51,684 bases of DNA from a bacterium UBP14_UBA6098 (lineage in GTDB: Bacteria; UBP14; UBA6098). The number at the start of each line of letters is the position of its first letter. The stretch's first letter is position 1. The DNA lies in assembly GCA_002428525.1 (NCBI GenBank), contig DIWU01000009.1, forward strand, positions 30,352-82,035, written 5' to 3'. Below, piece after piece: positions 8,414 through 17,118 of this stretch. The notes below the pieces were generated by a model. That model did not search any database. It was not told the origin of the DNA and saw nothing but the letters and a program-made list of their open reading frames with translations. A program made the position numbers and the translations under genes.

Positions 8414-8791
8414 ATGGTTCCAAAGGATTTGCTGTTCACAAACGAACACGAATGGGTCAGACTCGAGGGCGATATCGCCACTATCGGCATCACCAAATAT
8501 GCCGCGGGCGAGCTTGGCGATGTAGTCTTCGTCGAGCTTTCCGGCGTTGGAGAGGCTGTCGCTCAGGGCGAGGGCATGGGCACTATCGAGGCTGTCAAGG
8601 CGGTCAGCGATATGTTCGCGCCTATCTCCGGCGAGGTCGTCGAGGTCAATGAAGCGCTCGAGGGATCGCCCGAGTTAATCAACAAAGACCCCTACGGCGA
8701 CGGCTGGATGGCCAAGATAAAGATCTCCGATAAGGGCGAGCTGGGCAACCTGCTTTCCCCCGAAAAATACAAGGAACTCATCGGCGAATAA
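8414..8791 (+). CDS. gcvH: Glycine cleavage system H protein
   Basis: GcvH is the lipoyl-carrying shuttle of the glycine cleavage system; it passes the aminomethyl group from P to T protein and electrons to L protein. 125 aa, the normal length. The lipoylated lysine is K62 in EAVKAVSD, preceded by GMGTI. The hallmark opening FTNEHEWVRLEGD, the strand block GDVVFVELSGVGEAV and the end DPYGDGWMAKIKI are all present. Start ATG 8414 follows GGGAGG. First gene of the operon with gcvPA 9 nt downstream. gcvT and lpd are not in the window. Confidence 0.97.
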   Translation: MVPKDLLFTNEHEWVRLEGDIATIGITKYAAGELGDVVFVELSGVGEAVAQGEGMGTIEAVKAVSDMFAPISGEVVEVNEALEGSPELINKDPYGDGWMAKIKISDKGELGNLLSPEKYKELIGE

Positions 8792-8800
8792 GAGGTTAAT

Positions 8801-10147
8801 ATGGGTTATATACCAAACACACCCGCCGGCCGCGAGGAGATGCTCGAGGCCCTCGGGCTCGCTTCTATAGAGCAGTTGCTCGAAAAGGCCGTTCCGAAAG
8901 AGCTTATGCTCAAGCAAAAGCTCGAGCTTCCCGAGCCTCTGTCCGAATACGAGGCGCTCTCGGAGGCTCTATTCCTTTCCTCGGCCAACTTCGATGTTCA
9001 GACATCGGTCAGCTTCCTCGGAGCGGGGGCCTACGACCATTTCGTGCCCGCCGCTGTGCACCATATCGTAGGAAGGCCGGAGTTCGAGACGGCCTACACG
9101 CCCTATCAGGCCGAGGTCTCGCAGGGGACGCTTCAGGCGATCTTCGAGTTTCAGTCCATGGTCGCCATGCTTTTGGGCATGGATGTCGCGAACGCCAGCG
9201 TCTATGACGGCGCCAGCGGGGTAGCCGAGGCCGGAATGCTCGCCCTCGCTTCGAGCAAGGGCAGGAAGATTATCGTCTCGGGACATCTGCATCCGCATTA
9301 CATCTCGGTCTTGAAAACCTATCTCCACCCCAACGGCGCGGAGATAGTCCACTGCCCGACGGTCGGCGGCCTCACCGACTTGGCCGCGCTCAAAGCAATG
9401 ATCGACGACAACACCGCCGCGGTCATTATGCAGAGCCCGAACTTCGTCGGTTGCATCGAAGACGGATTCGCCTTCAAGGAGGCTATTTCCGGCTCGAAGG
9501 CCCTTCTCATCGCGGTCGCAGACCCGATCTCGCTCGGAATGCTTACCCCTCCGGGCGCCTATGACGCCGATATCGCAGTCGGCGAGGGGCAAGGGCTGGG
9601 CAATGCGCTCGGCTTCGGCGGGCCGTATCTGGGCCTATTCGCCGCGAAGGACGCCTTCGTCCGCAAGATGCCCGGAAGGCTCATCGGCGCCTCGACAGAC
9701 GACGCCGGAACGCGAGGCTTCGTGATGACGCTTCAAACCCGCGAACAGCATATCCGCAGGGAAAAGGCCACAAGCAATATCTGCACGAACGAGGCGCTTT
9801 GCGCGCTCGCCGCCTCGGTCTATATGGCCCTGATCGGCGAGAGCGGAATCAAGACCGTCGCGAAGCTGTGCTTCGACAAGGCGCATTATTTGGCGGCGAA
9901 ACTGGCTGAGATCGAGGGCGTCGAGATCGTTCACAAGGAGCCTTTCTTCAAGGAATTCTTGATCAAAACGACAGCCGAAGCGAACAAACTCGTGCTCGAT
10001 TTGGCCTCGCAGGGCTTCCTCGCCGGAGTCCCGCTTTCGCGCTGGTTCCCCGAAAGGCCGAACGAGCTTCTCGTCGCAGTCACCGAAAAAAGAACTAAGA
10101 TGGAGATGGACTATTTCGCCGAGGCGCTGGCCGAGGCTGTTAAATAA
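8801..10147 (+). CDS. gcvPA: Glycine dehydrogenase (decarboxylating) subunit 1
   Basis: N-terminal half of the split P protein. With subunit 2 it decarboxylates glycine and loads the aminomethyl group on GcvH. 448 aa, full length for GcvPA. Family segments: YIPNTPAGREEMLEALG, FLGAGAYDHFVPAAV, FETAYTPYQAEVSQGTLQAI, SVYDGASGVAEAGMLA, GFGGPYLGLFA, RMPGRLIGAS-type loop (KMPGRLIGASTDD), REQHIRREKATSNICTNEALCALAA. It has no PLP lysine, as expected, since that lies in GcvPB. Unusually, the partner gcvPB is not adjacent: two envelope-protein genes lie between. Confidence 0.97.
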   Translation: MGYIPNTPAGREEMLEALGLASIEQLLEKAVPKELMLKQKLELPEPLSEYEALSEALFLSSANFDVQTSVSFLGAGAYDHFVPAAVHHIVGRPEFETAYTPYQAEVSQGTLQAIFEFQSMVAMLLGMDVANASVYDGASGVAEAGMLALASSKGRKIIVSGHLHPHYISVLKTYLHPNGAEIVHCPTVGGLTDLAALKAMIDDNTAAVIMQSPNFVGCIEDGFAFKEAISGSKALLIAVADPISLGMLTPPGAYDADIAVGEGQGLGNALGFGGPYLGLFAAKDAFVRKMPGRLIGASTDDAGTRGFVMTLQTREQHIRREKATSNICTNEALCALAASVYMALIGESGIKTVAKLCFDKAHYLAAKLAEIEGVEIVHKEPFFKEFLIKTTAEANKLVLDLASQGFLAGVPLSRWFPERPNELLVAVTEKRTKMEMDYFAEALAEAVK

Positions 10148-10182
10148 TCGCTCCTCATGTCGAATTTAAATTGGGAGGTGCT

Positions 10183-12198
10183 TTGAAAAGGCTTGCTCGA
10201 ATTATAATAACAGCCTCGCTGATCGCGTCGTTCGCGATTATAGCGGGGTGCGGAGGGTCGAAGGGTCTCGTCATCGACAGATGGTCGGGAACCAAACTCG
10301 ACCGCGCTCCAAATATCATCATGGAACTTCTCGACGAGGCGGGAACCCGCAAGGACTGGCCGAACGCACATACGATCTCGGTCGTCGATTTCGACTCGAC
10401 CTTCTTCTATCCCGACGGGAACCAAGTCTCTTCAAACTACAGCTTGGTTAAGCTCCTGACGATGAAGTCCACCAAGGACTACGGGACGATCCCCATCGGC
10501 TACGACACACAGCAGATGACCATCGAGATAGTCTATATCCGCGTTATCTACCCCGATTCGACCGTATTTACAATCTCCGACTCCTCCATCTCCGACGAGA
10601 CCATGGAGGGCTATTCCGGAATGGACATCTACTGGTCGAACCTGCGGCAGAAGGTCATTCATATGCCCGAGCTCGAGGTCGGTTGCGGAATCGAATTCGC
10701 GCTCAAGATTCAAACCGTCCAGCCGATGCTCGAGGGCCAGATGGACTTCAGCTTCGGCTTTCAGGGGACCGACCCGGTGATGCATGCCGAGGCCAAACTC
10801 GTCGTGCCCGTCGCGGAGAAGATGAACTGGAAGGTCTTCAACGACCCCGAGGGCAAAGTCGGATTCTCGGAAACAACCTACAAAGACTCGCTACGCATTT
10901 ATCATTGGTTTGGCGAGGATTTCCCGATCTTCGTCACCGAGGATGCTATGCCGGAGGCCGGCGAGTTCCTAACAAAGGTCCTCGCCTCGAACACCACTTG
11001 GCATGATTATTCCGAGAGGGTTTACAAGCTTTCGAAGGCGAATATGGTCGCCGACGACGCGATCCGCCAGACAACGGCCGATCTAATGAAGAACGCGACC
11101 TCGGATATCGACAGTATGCGCGCTATCGGCTACTATGTCGCGCAGAAGGTTCGCTATATCGGCCTCTCGCTCGGCGAGAAGGAGGGCATCACGCCCCACG
11201 ATGTCCGCGAGACCTTCAAGGCGCAGTGCGGCGTTTGCAAAGACAAGTCGGCGCTTCTTGCCGTTATGCTCGAAGAGGCCGGTTTCGAGGCCTATGTCGC
11301 GCTGTCGAATCCGGTTCAGCGTGTTTTCAAAGAGGTGGCCGCGAACCAGTTCAATCATATGATCGTTGTGGCCTTCGACCGCGCCGGCAATGAGGTCTGG
11401 ATGGATCCCACCGATGCGGTTTGCATGGATCTGCTTCCGGCATATCATATGGAAAAAGCAGTTCTCATCTGCAAAGAGGGCGGCGACGACCTCCGCTATT
11501 TGCCGGTGCTTCCGCCTGAAACACAGGCGGGGACGATCACAGCGCAGGGCGAGATACGCCCTGACGGCAAATACACCGGAAAAGTGACAATCACGGGCAA
11601 GGGCATATACGACGAGCTTCTGCGGATTATCTTTCAGCAGATGGAAAACACGCAACAACAGCGCTTCTGGACCGATATGCTCAAACGTCAGGTGCATCCC
11701 TCGGCTCGCTTATTGAACTACTCTATCACACCGACCCCGATCGAGAACCTCTGGGAACCGGTTGTCGTCGAGATGGAATACGAGATCCCCGATTACGCCA
11801 TCGTCGCCGGAGACTATTTGCTCGTTAAAACGCCGGTCGCAACGGGTGCCTTCGATATAATGGGTCTCGTCCTCGGACAGACCACCGGCCTCACCGAGCG
11901 GAATTACCCTTTGAATATCCAGTTCACCGCCGGAAGCGTTTATAACGAAACCATCAAACTCCCGGGCGGCTACTCCTCGAAGTCCATTCCGGAAAATATC
12001 GCGATGGAAAATGAAGCCGCTTCCTTCACCTCGAACTATACTCTCGACGGCAAGGCGATCAGCTATAATTCATCCTTCATGGTGAAACAACCGCAGATCT
12101 CGCCAAAGGATTACCCCGACTATAGAAATACTGTCAAAAAATCGGGGAGCGTCAGCCAAGGCATGATAATTCTCACCGAAGAAGGAGGTGCGAAGTGA
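10183..12198 (+). CDS. Lipoprotein with DUF3857 and intact transglutaminase-like domain
   Basis: 671 aa from TTG 10183, five nt after GGGAGG; a nominal earlier TTG at 10171 overlaps that Shine-Dalgarno. A lipoprotein signal ends in IAGC with the lipid-carrying cysteine at residue 23. The N-terminal beta-rich DUF3857 region (residues about 45-260) is followed by a transglutaminase-like papain fold. The catalytic triad is C352 (CGVCKDKSALL), H392 (FNHMIVV) and D408 (WMDPTD). A C-terminal beta domain follows. Proteins of this kind are anchored in the envelope and presumably cut or cross-link peptides; the substrate is unknown. The gene is embedded between gcvPA and gcvPB, 35 nt after gcvPA, and its stop overlaps the next gene (GTGA). 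Confidence 0.85.
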   Translation: MKRLARIIITASLIASFAIIAGCGGSKGLVIDRWSGTKLDRAPNIIMELLDEAGTRKDWPNAHTISVVDFDSTFFYPDGNQVSSNYSLVKLLTMKSTKDYGTIPIGYDTQQMTIEIVYIRVIYPDSTVFTISDSSISDETMEGYSGMDIYWSNLRQKVIHMPELEVGCGIEFALKIQTVQPMLEGQMDFSFGFQGTDPVMHAEAKLVVPVAEKMNWKVFNDPEGKVGFSETTYKDSLRIYHWFGEDFPIFVTEDAMPEAGEFLTKVLASNTTWHDYSERVYKLSKANMVADDAIRQTTADLMKNATSDIDSMRAIGYYVAQKVRYIGLSLGEKEGITPHDVRETFKAQCGVCKDKSALLAVMLEEAGFEAYVALSNPVQRVFKEVAANQFNHMIVVAFDRAGNEVWMDPTDAVCMDLLPAYHMEKAVLICKEGGDDLRYLPVLPPETQAGTITAQGEIRPDGKYTGKVTITGKGIYDELLRIIFQQMENTQQQRFWTDMLKRQVHPSARLLNYSITPTPIENLWEPVVVEMEYEIPDYAIVAGDYLLVKTPVATGAFDIMGLVLGQTTGLTERNYPLNIQFTAGSVYNETIKLPGGYSSKSIPENIAMENEAASFTSNYTLDGKAISYNSSFMVKQPQISPKDYPDYRNTVKKSGSVSQGMIILTEEGGAK

Positions 12199-14159
12199 GG
12201 CGTATATTGATTTTAGCGCTTTCCTCGTTCGTGATCGCCCTGAGCGCCTTTGCTGTCCCTTCACAGGCCGACACGCTCATCGAGCCGAAAACACTCGAAC
12301 TCGTCAAGAACGCACCGACCACTAAAGACTACTCCGACGCCAAGCTCGTGCATCTCTTCGGCGAGAGAACGATCAAGCTCGAACCGGACGGCGGCTATAC
12401 CGTCGAGTGGCACGATATATTTAAGGTGTTGACCTTCATGGGCAAAAAGGAGCTCTCGAATATCAAATACCAATTCGATTCCTCCTATGAGAATATCGAT
12501 ATCACCCGCGCGAGAAGTATCACGATGAACGAGGATTCGAGCTTCTCGGTGGTTGTGGCCGACAGCCTACAGATCAACGATATCACGATGCCCGGCCTCT
12601 CGGACGCGGGCATGTATTCCGACCTCAAGCAACGGGTCGTCACGATCCCCGGCCTTGTTGACAGCTCGGTTGTCGAGATCAAAGGCACGATCAAGACCTT
12701 CGGAATCCCGAAGAAGCCCTTCGGGGGAATCGAATTCCTCGCGAAAAGCGATCCGGTCATCGATTACCGCCTCTCCATCGATATCCCCCTCGATAAAGAC
12801 TTCGTCTATCTCTCGGCCAACGGCGCTCCTCAACCGAAGATAGAGGGCAACCGCTATATCTGGTCGATATCGAGCTGGAAGGGCCTCGTGCCGGAGCCGC
12901 AAGGCCCGCTCGGCCGCGACCTTCTACCCTGTGTTTACTACTCTTCGACGAAGAGCTGGACACTCGCCGCCGATCTGATTCAATCGCAATTCGCACCCAA
13001 GGCGATGCCCGATCTTCGGATAATCAACCAAGCCAAAAGCATTGTCGGCGAGCTTACCGGCCTCGCCGAGGTCGAAAGCCTCGCCTCGTGGGTTGCAAGG
13101 AATATTCGCCATATCGATGTCAATATCAACGATGTCGGCTTCATTCCAAGCTCTGCGACCAAGGTTCTCGATAATAGCTATGGAGATTCTCGCGACAGGA
13201 GCGTCCTTCTCTCCGCACTGCTTCGCGCTCGGGGTTATAACCCACAATTCGCCCTGCTTCCGCCCCGCGACGCTGTCGTCCAAGAATCGGTTCCGACATT
13301 AGCGCAGTTCAGCAGAGTAACCGTTTGTGTCGATATTCCGAATACCGGCCTCGTCTGGCTTTGGACTGAGGACGATTTCACTCCGAACAACAGACTGCCG
13401 GGATACGACGGCGAGAAGGCCTTGCTCGTCTCGGTTGGAAAGGGCCAACTCGTCGAACTGCCGCGCGTTTCGCCCGAGGCCAACGGCATGGATCAGGACT
13501 ACCAAGTTACCCTCGACGAGAAGGGTAGTATCTCCGGCAAGATGTCGGTTATCTTTAAGGGCGATTATGAGCGGGATGTCCGCGATGTCTTCCGCGACTC
13601 GAAGCCGCGGCATCGTGTTCAACGCCTTCAGGAGATTGTCTCCGGCCTTGGCGGTGGCGAGCTTGTCAGCGATTCCTCCTTTGCATTCGAAAATCTCGAG
13701 GACAACTACAAATCCCCGACGCTGTCGCTCGAGTTCTCCTCGAAGGATTTCGCCTTTATTCAGGGCGATATGATGATCTTCAACTTCCCCCAGAACCCGG
13801 TTTCTTTCTCGGGGTCGGCGATTTCGACCAGCCTCGACGAACGCACCGAGCCCTTGGTGATTCGCACTCCCTTCAAAGAAAGCTACTCCTTCAAGCTGAA
13901 AACCCCCGCCGGATACAAGGTTGTTTGGGCCAGCGAACCTGCGAGCTTCCGCAATTCGATCGGAGTGATGAATGTCTCCTCGGAATTGGGTGAGGGAGTT
14001 GTCGATTATAATGTCTCGCTGACAATCATGAAGACATGGATTACCCCCTCGGAATACAACGAGATCCGCGACCTCATGCGCGCGTATATGGCCCCGAAGA
14101 ACCGCATGGTTCTCCTCGAAAAAATAGTCGAACCGCCTATCGAAGTTGAAGGTGAATAA
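12195..14159 (+). CDS. Secreted DUF3857/transglutaminase-like protein with degenerate active site
   Basis: 654 aa, starting at GTG 12195 with AAGGAGG upstream and overlapping the preceding stop. It carries a Sec signal peptide (MRRILILALSSFVIALSAFA) with no lipobox. It has the same layout as its upstream neighbour: DUF3857 region, then transglutaminase-like fold, then C-terminal beta domain ending in a run of charged residues. Aligning the motifs by eye, the catalytic Cys becomes S332 (GDSRDRSVLLSALL), the His becomes R374 (FSRVTV) and the Asp becomes W390 (VWLWTE), so all three triad residues are lost while the fold is kept. It is likely a non-enzymatic partner of the upstream lipoprotein after tandem duplication. 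Its stop overlaps the gcvPB start (TAATG). Confidence 0.8.
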   Translation: MRRILILALSSFVIALSAFAVPSQADTLIEPKTLELVKNAPTTKDYSDAKLVHLFGERTIKLEPDGGYTVEWHDIFKVLTFMGKKELSNIKYQFDSSYENIDITRARSITMNEDSSFSVVVADSLQINDITMPGLSDAGMYSDLKQRVVTIPGLVDSSVVEIKGTIKTFGIPKKPFGGIEFLAKSDPVIDYRLSIDIPLDKDFVYLSANGAPQPKIEGNRYIWSISSWKGLVPEPQGPLGRDLLPCVYYSSTKSWTLAADLIQSQFAPKAMPDLRIINQAKSIVGELTGLAEVESLASWVARNIRHIDVNINDVGFIPSSATKVLDNSYGDSRDRSVLLSALLRARGYNPQFALLPPRDAVVQESVPTLAQFSRVTVCVDIPNTGLVWLWTEDDFTPNNRLPGYDGEKALLVSVGKGQLVELPRVSPEANGMDQDYQVTLDEKGSISGKMSVIFKGDYERDVRDVFRDSKPRHRVQRLQEIVSGLGGGELVSDSSFAFENLEDNYKSPTLSLEFSSKDFAFIQGDMMIFNFPQNPVSFSGSAISTSLDERTEPLVIRTPFKESYSFKLKTPAGYKVVWASEPASFRNSIGVMNVSSELGEGVVDYNVSLTIMKTWITPSEYNEIRDLMRAYMAPKNRMVLLEKIVEPPIEVEGE

Positions 14160-15628
14160 TGCCTAACAAAATAATCGAAACAACGCTGTTTGAAAAATCG
14201 ATAGAAGGGCTTTCCGGCGCGAGCCTTCCCCCGCAGGATGTTCCCTCTGCAGAGACCTTTGGAATTCCTGACAAGCTTCTTCGGAAGGGCAAAATCGGCC
14301 TACCGGAGCTTGCCGAGGTGCAAGTCATGCGCCATTACTCCCGTCTCGCGGCCCTCAATCATCATGTCGAAAAGGGATTCTATCCTCTCGGCAGTTGCAC
14401 GATGAAATACAACCCGAAGGTCAACGAGGACGCCGCCGCTATGCCGGGCTTCGCGCTCACTCATCCGCTGGTTCCCCCGGAGTTGGCCGAGGGCGCGCTG
14501 GAGCTTATGGCCCAACTCGGCGAGATGCTTTGCGAAATCACCGGCCATGATGCCATCACGCTTCAGCCCGCGGCCGGTGCCCACGGCGAGCTGACCGGTC
14601 TCCTCACGATTCGCGCCTACCACGAGAAAAACGGCTACGCCCGCAAGAATGTGATCATTCCGGACAGCGCCCACGGCACTAACCCGGCGAGCATCGTTTT
14701 CGCGGGTTATGAGCCTATCGAGATCAAAAGCCTCGAGAACGGCCTCATCGACATCGAGGCCCTGAAGGCGGCCCTCTCCGAGGACACCGCCGCGCTCATG
14801 ATCACCAATCCCAATACCCTCGGGCTTTTCGAGAGACAGATCAAAGAGGTCATCGAGCTGGCGCACGCGGTCGGCGCTCAGGTCTATATGGACGGCGCGA
14901 ACCTCAACGCCCTAATGGGCATCGTCCGCCCCGGCGATTTAGGTTTCGATGTCGCGCATATCAACCTGCACAAGACCTTCAGCACGCCCCACGGCGGCGG
15001 CGGCCCGGGAAGCGGCCCGCTTTCCGTCGCGGAACACCTCGCGCCCTTCCTGCCGACACCGATTGTCCTCCGAAACGAGAATGGCGATGCCTATTTCGAT
15101 TTCGACAGACCGGATTCCATCGGCAAGATGCAGGGCTTCTACGGCAACTTCCTCGTCATGGTCAAGGCGTGGATTTATCTCCGTATGCTCGGCGCCGAGG
15201 GAGTCCGCGAGGTCAGCGAATGGGCGATATTGAACGCCAATTATCTTCTCTCGAAGCTCGTCGATCATTACAACCTCGAGTATAAGCTCACGCCTATGCA
15301 TGAGTTCGTTATCGACAGCACAAACCTGAAGGATTTCGGGATCAAGAACATCGATGTCGCGAAAAGCCTGCTCGACCGTGGCTTCCACGCCCCGACGATG
15401 TCCTTCCCGCTCATCGTCCATGACGCCCTGATGACCGAGCCTACGGAAACCGAGAGCAAAGCCAGCCTCGACGCCTTCGCCGAGGCGATGATCGACATCG
15501 CCCGCGAGGCCCGCGAGAATCCCGAAGCGCTTCACCGCGCACCGGTGAAAACTCCCATCGGGCGCCTCGACGAGGCGAAGGCCGCGAAGCTCAGAATCCT
15601 TCGCTGGCCGATTCCGAACGAAATATAA
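14159..15628 (+). CDS. gcvPB: Glycine dehydrogenase (decarboxylating) subunit 2
   Basis: C-terminal, PLP-binding half of the P protein. 489 aa. The PLP lysine is in the motif NLHKTFSTPHGGGGPGSGP; other hallmarks are HYSRLAALNHHVEKGFYPLG, GSCTMKYNPKVNE, PAAGAHGELTGLL, ANLNALMGIVRPGD and the C-terminal YPLTPMHEF-like segment (KLTPMHEFVID). Complete and unremarkable in itself. It is the last gene of the operon and is followed by a strong terminator. Coupled by a one-base stop/start overlap to the degenerate transglutaminase gene rather than to gcvPA. Confidence 0.97.
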   Translation: MPNKIIETTLFEKSIEGLSGASLPPQDVPSAETFGIPDKLLRKGKIGLPELAEVQVMRHYSRLAALNHHVEKGFYPLGSCTMKYNPKVNEDAAAMPGFALTHPLVPPELAEGALELMAQLGEMLCEITGHDAITLQPAAGAHGELTGLLTIRAYHEKNGYARKNVIIPDSAHGTNPASIVFAGYEPIEIKSLENGLIDIEALKAALSEDTAALMITNPNTLGLFERQIKEVIELAHAVGAQVYMDGANLNALMGIVRPGDLGFDVAHINLHKTFSTPHGGGGPGSGPLSVAEHLAPFLPTPIVLRNENGDAYFDFDRPDSIGKMQGFYGNFLVMVKAWIYLRMLGAEGVREVSEWAILNANYLLSKLVDHYNLEYKLTPMHEFVIDSTNLKDFGIKNIDVAKSLLDRGFHAPTMSFPLIVHDALMTEPTETESKASLDAFAEAMIDIAREARENPEALHRAPVKTPIGRLDEAKAAKLRILRWPIPNEI

Positions 15629-15641
15629 GTTGTAGTTAAAT

Positions 15642-15670
15642 AAGGCCCGGCTGGGGTCGGGCCTTTTTTT
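15642..15670 (+). terminator. Rho-independent terminator of the gcv operon
   Basis: Stem AAGGCCCG (15642-15649) pairs with CGGGCCTT (15658-15665) around an 8-nt loop, followed by an uninterrupted T run. It lies 14 nt after the gcvPB stop. Confidence 0.92.
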
Positions 15671-15684
15671 ATTAGGAGGGAATT

Positions 15685-16299
15685 ATGTTGAAAAAAGCGA
15701 TGGTTTTCATCGACGGCAACAATCTTTATTTTGGCTTGAAGAAGAATATTGGGAATTACAACCTCAATTATGGCAAGTTTATCCGCGAGTTAACCTCGGG
15801 ACACGACCTTATTCGCGCCTATTTCTACACCGCTGTTTTTAAAAGAGAGGACGACGACAAGCTCTTCAACGGCCAGCAGAAATTCCTTAGCTACCTCCAA
15901 GAGGTTCCCTTTATGCAGGTTATGCCCGGCAGGATCGAGAAGCGCGGCGACGAGCTTGTCGAGAAGGGCGTCGATGTCCGCCTTGCGATCGACCTCGTCC
16001 GCTTCGGCGCGAACAGGCTATACGATGTCGCCTATATCGTCTCCGGTGACGGCGACTACGCCCCCGCGGTCAACGCGGTCAAGGATATGGGCCTCAATGT
16101 GATCAATTGCTTCTTCACCGACGAGGCCTCGACACATCTTAAGCATGTTTGCGACAAATTCATACGCCTCGACTACGATCTTCTGAAAAACTGCCTGTTC
16201 GCCTCAATCACCCCGACCTTCGTTCGGGACGGCGTCGAGAGCCGCGACCCGGAGGATGTCGAGCGGGAATATTACGAGACCTCGTCCGGCGATATCTAA
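15685..16299 (+). CDS. NYN (LabA/DUF88-type) domain protein, probable PIN-like RNase
   Basis: 204 aa, starting at ATG 15685 after AGGAGGG. NYN domains share the PIN-like nuclease fold and use a cluster of acidic residues to bind metal. All expected acids are visible: D10 in VFIDGNN, D97 and D103 in KGVDVRLAIDLVRF, D122 and D124 in VSGDGDYAPAV. The domain fills residues 1-150; the C-terminal 50 residues are not recognised. It lies right behind the gcv terminator and faces the padR gene tail to tail, so it probably stands alone. RNA processing or decay is the likely role; the substrate cannot be told. Confidence 0.85.
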   Translation: MLKKAMVFIDGNNLYFGLKKNIGNYNLNYGKFIRELTSGHDLIRAYFYTAVFKREDDDKLFNGQQKFLSYLQEVPFMQVMPGRIEKRGDELVEKGVDVRLAIDLVRFGANRLYDVAYIVSGDGDYAPAVNAVKDMGLNVINCFFTDEASTHLKHVCDKFIRLDYDLLKNCLFASITPTFVRDGVESRDPEDVEREYYETSSGDI

Positions 16300-16832
16300 C
16301 GGCTCTTGATTGTCCTCGCGAATTCGTCGAGCCAATCGAGATGCGCTTTAAATTGGGCTATCAGTCTGCTGTATATAGCTTTATAAGGTAGGGACATGGA
16401 GCCTTCGTTTTCCGAGAGGAAATGCGAGATTTCGCCGAGCCTGCGCTCGACCTGCTCTCTATGAATCTCCAAAGCCTCCGCCGCCTTGTCGGAGGGAATC
16501 GCCTCGGCGCCCAAAAGCGCGATATAAAAATCGTCGCGGAAATCAACCGGCTCGGTTAACATCCGCAAAAGCGAGGCGACAAGCGCGTTCTTGCCCGAAC
16601 CGGTGATCCTGTAAACCGCCCGCGGCGGCGATTTCCCGACCCGAACCTCCTTCGCCTTTATATATCCCATCTGCTCGAGATTCTTCAGCGAAAGATAAAC
16701 CGAGGAGGCCGCAAGATCGGCCCAATCGGAGATCCCGCTCTCACCGGAACGCTTGACCAGATCGTAGCCGTGAATCGGCCCCTCCGCGACAAGCGCGAGA
16801 ACAAGCATGTCGGTGTTGGATCTGGTCGGCAT
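16296..16832 (-). CDS. PadR-family transcriptional regulator
   Basis: 178 aa from ATG 16832. The start was chosen because PadR proteins open right at the winged helix (TDMLVLALVAEGPIHGYDLVKR); an in-frame extension to 16856 falls inside the SRP RNA. Winged-helix hallmarks: SSVYLSLKNLEQMGYI, then the wing REVRVGK-like segment (KEVRVGKSPPRAVYRIT). The C-terminal half (LEIHREQVERRLGEISHFL) is the helical, coiled-coil dimerisation domain of the Vir_act_alpha_C type. No Shine-Dalgarno is visible, because the gene starts in the U-tract of the SRP RNA terminator. PadR proteins usually sense small molecules or envelope stress; the target is unknown. Confidence 0.85.
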   Translation of the reverse strand: MPTRSNTDMLVLALVAEGPIHGYDLVKRSGESGISDWADLAASSVYLSLKNLEQMGYIKAKEVRVGKSPPRAVYRITGSGKNALVASLLRMLTEPVDFRDDFYIALLGAEAIPSDKAAEALEIHREQVERRLGEISHFLSENEGSMSLPYKAIYSRLIAQFKAHLDWLDEFARTIKSR

Positions 16833-16842
16833 AATAAAAAAA

Positions 16843-17115
16843 CGCCGTGCACCCAACCTTCGCTTCCCGTCACCTAACGATGTTGACCGAACGAGACCCC
16901 TCGAGTCCGGGTTTCCCGCGGCACACGAACACAGCTCCTTACCGTTGCTCCCTTCCGGACCTGGCGGGGTTCGGGAGGCGTTCGTTGCGCGAGAACCGGG
17001 CTGTCAACGAGGTCTGCGCGGGCATCGCCGGCCGTGGAATCTCGGCTGGGGATTAGGCCCTGCATATGGCGGATTTCAGGTTCAGGAGACCGCCAACCCC
17101 CCGCTTAGCACGGCG
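16843..17115 (-). ncRNA. ffs: Signal recognition particle RNA, large bacterial type with Alu domain
   Basis: About 273 nt. The S-domain tip reads CCAGGTCCGGAAGGGAGCA on the minus strand, which is the universal SRP helix 8 with GGAA tetraloop (16953-16956) and the A-rich asymmetric loop that binds Ffh. The 5' part (CGTGCTAAGCGGGG..., then CCTGAACCTGAAATCCGC and GCAGGGCC) matches the Alu domain of the Bacillus-type 6S-like scRNA. The termini pair perfectly: CGCCGTGC at the 5' end (17115-17108) with GCACGGCG at the 3' end (16850-16843). A run of seven T follows, acting as terminator. No protein is encoded here although spurious reading frames cross it. Confidence 0.93.
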
Positions 17116-17118
17116 TAA

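Noticed and set aside
16807..17118. Plus-strand frames across 16.8-17.1 kb
   Set aside because: They cross the SRP RNA gene; the RNA explains the sequence fully.
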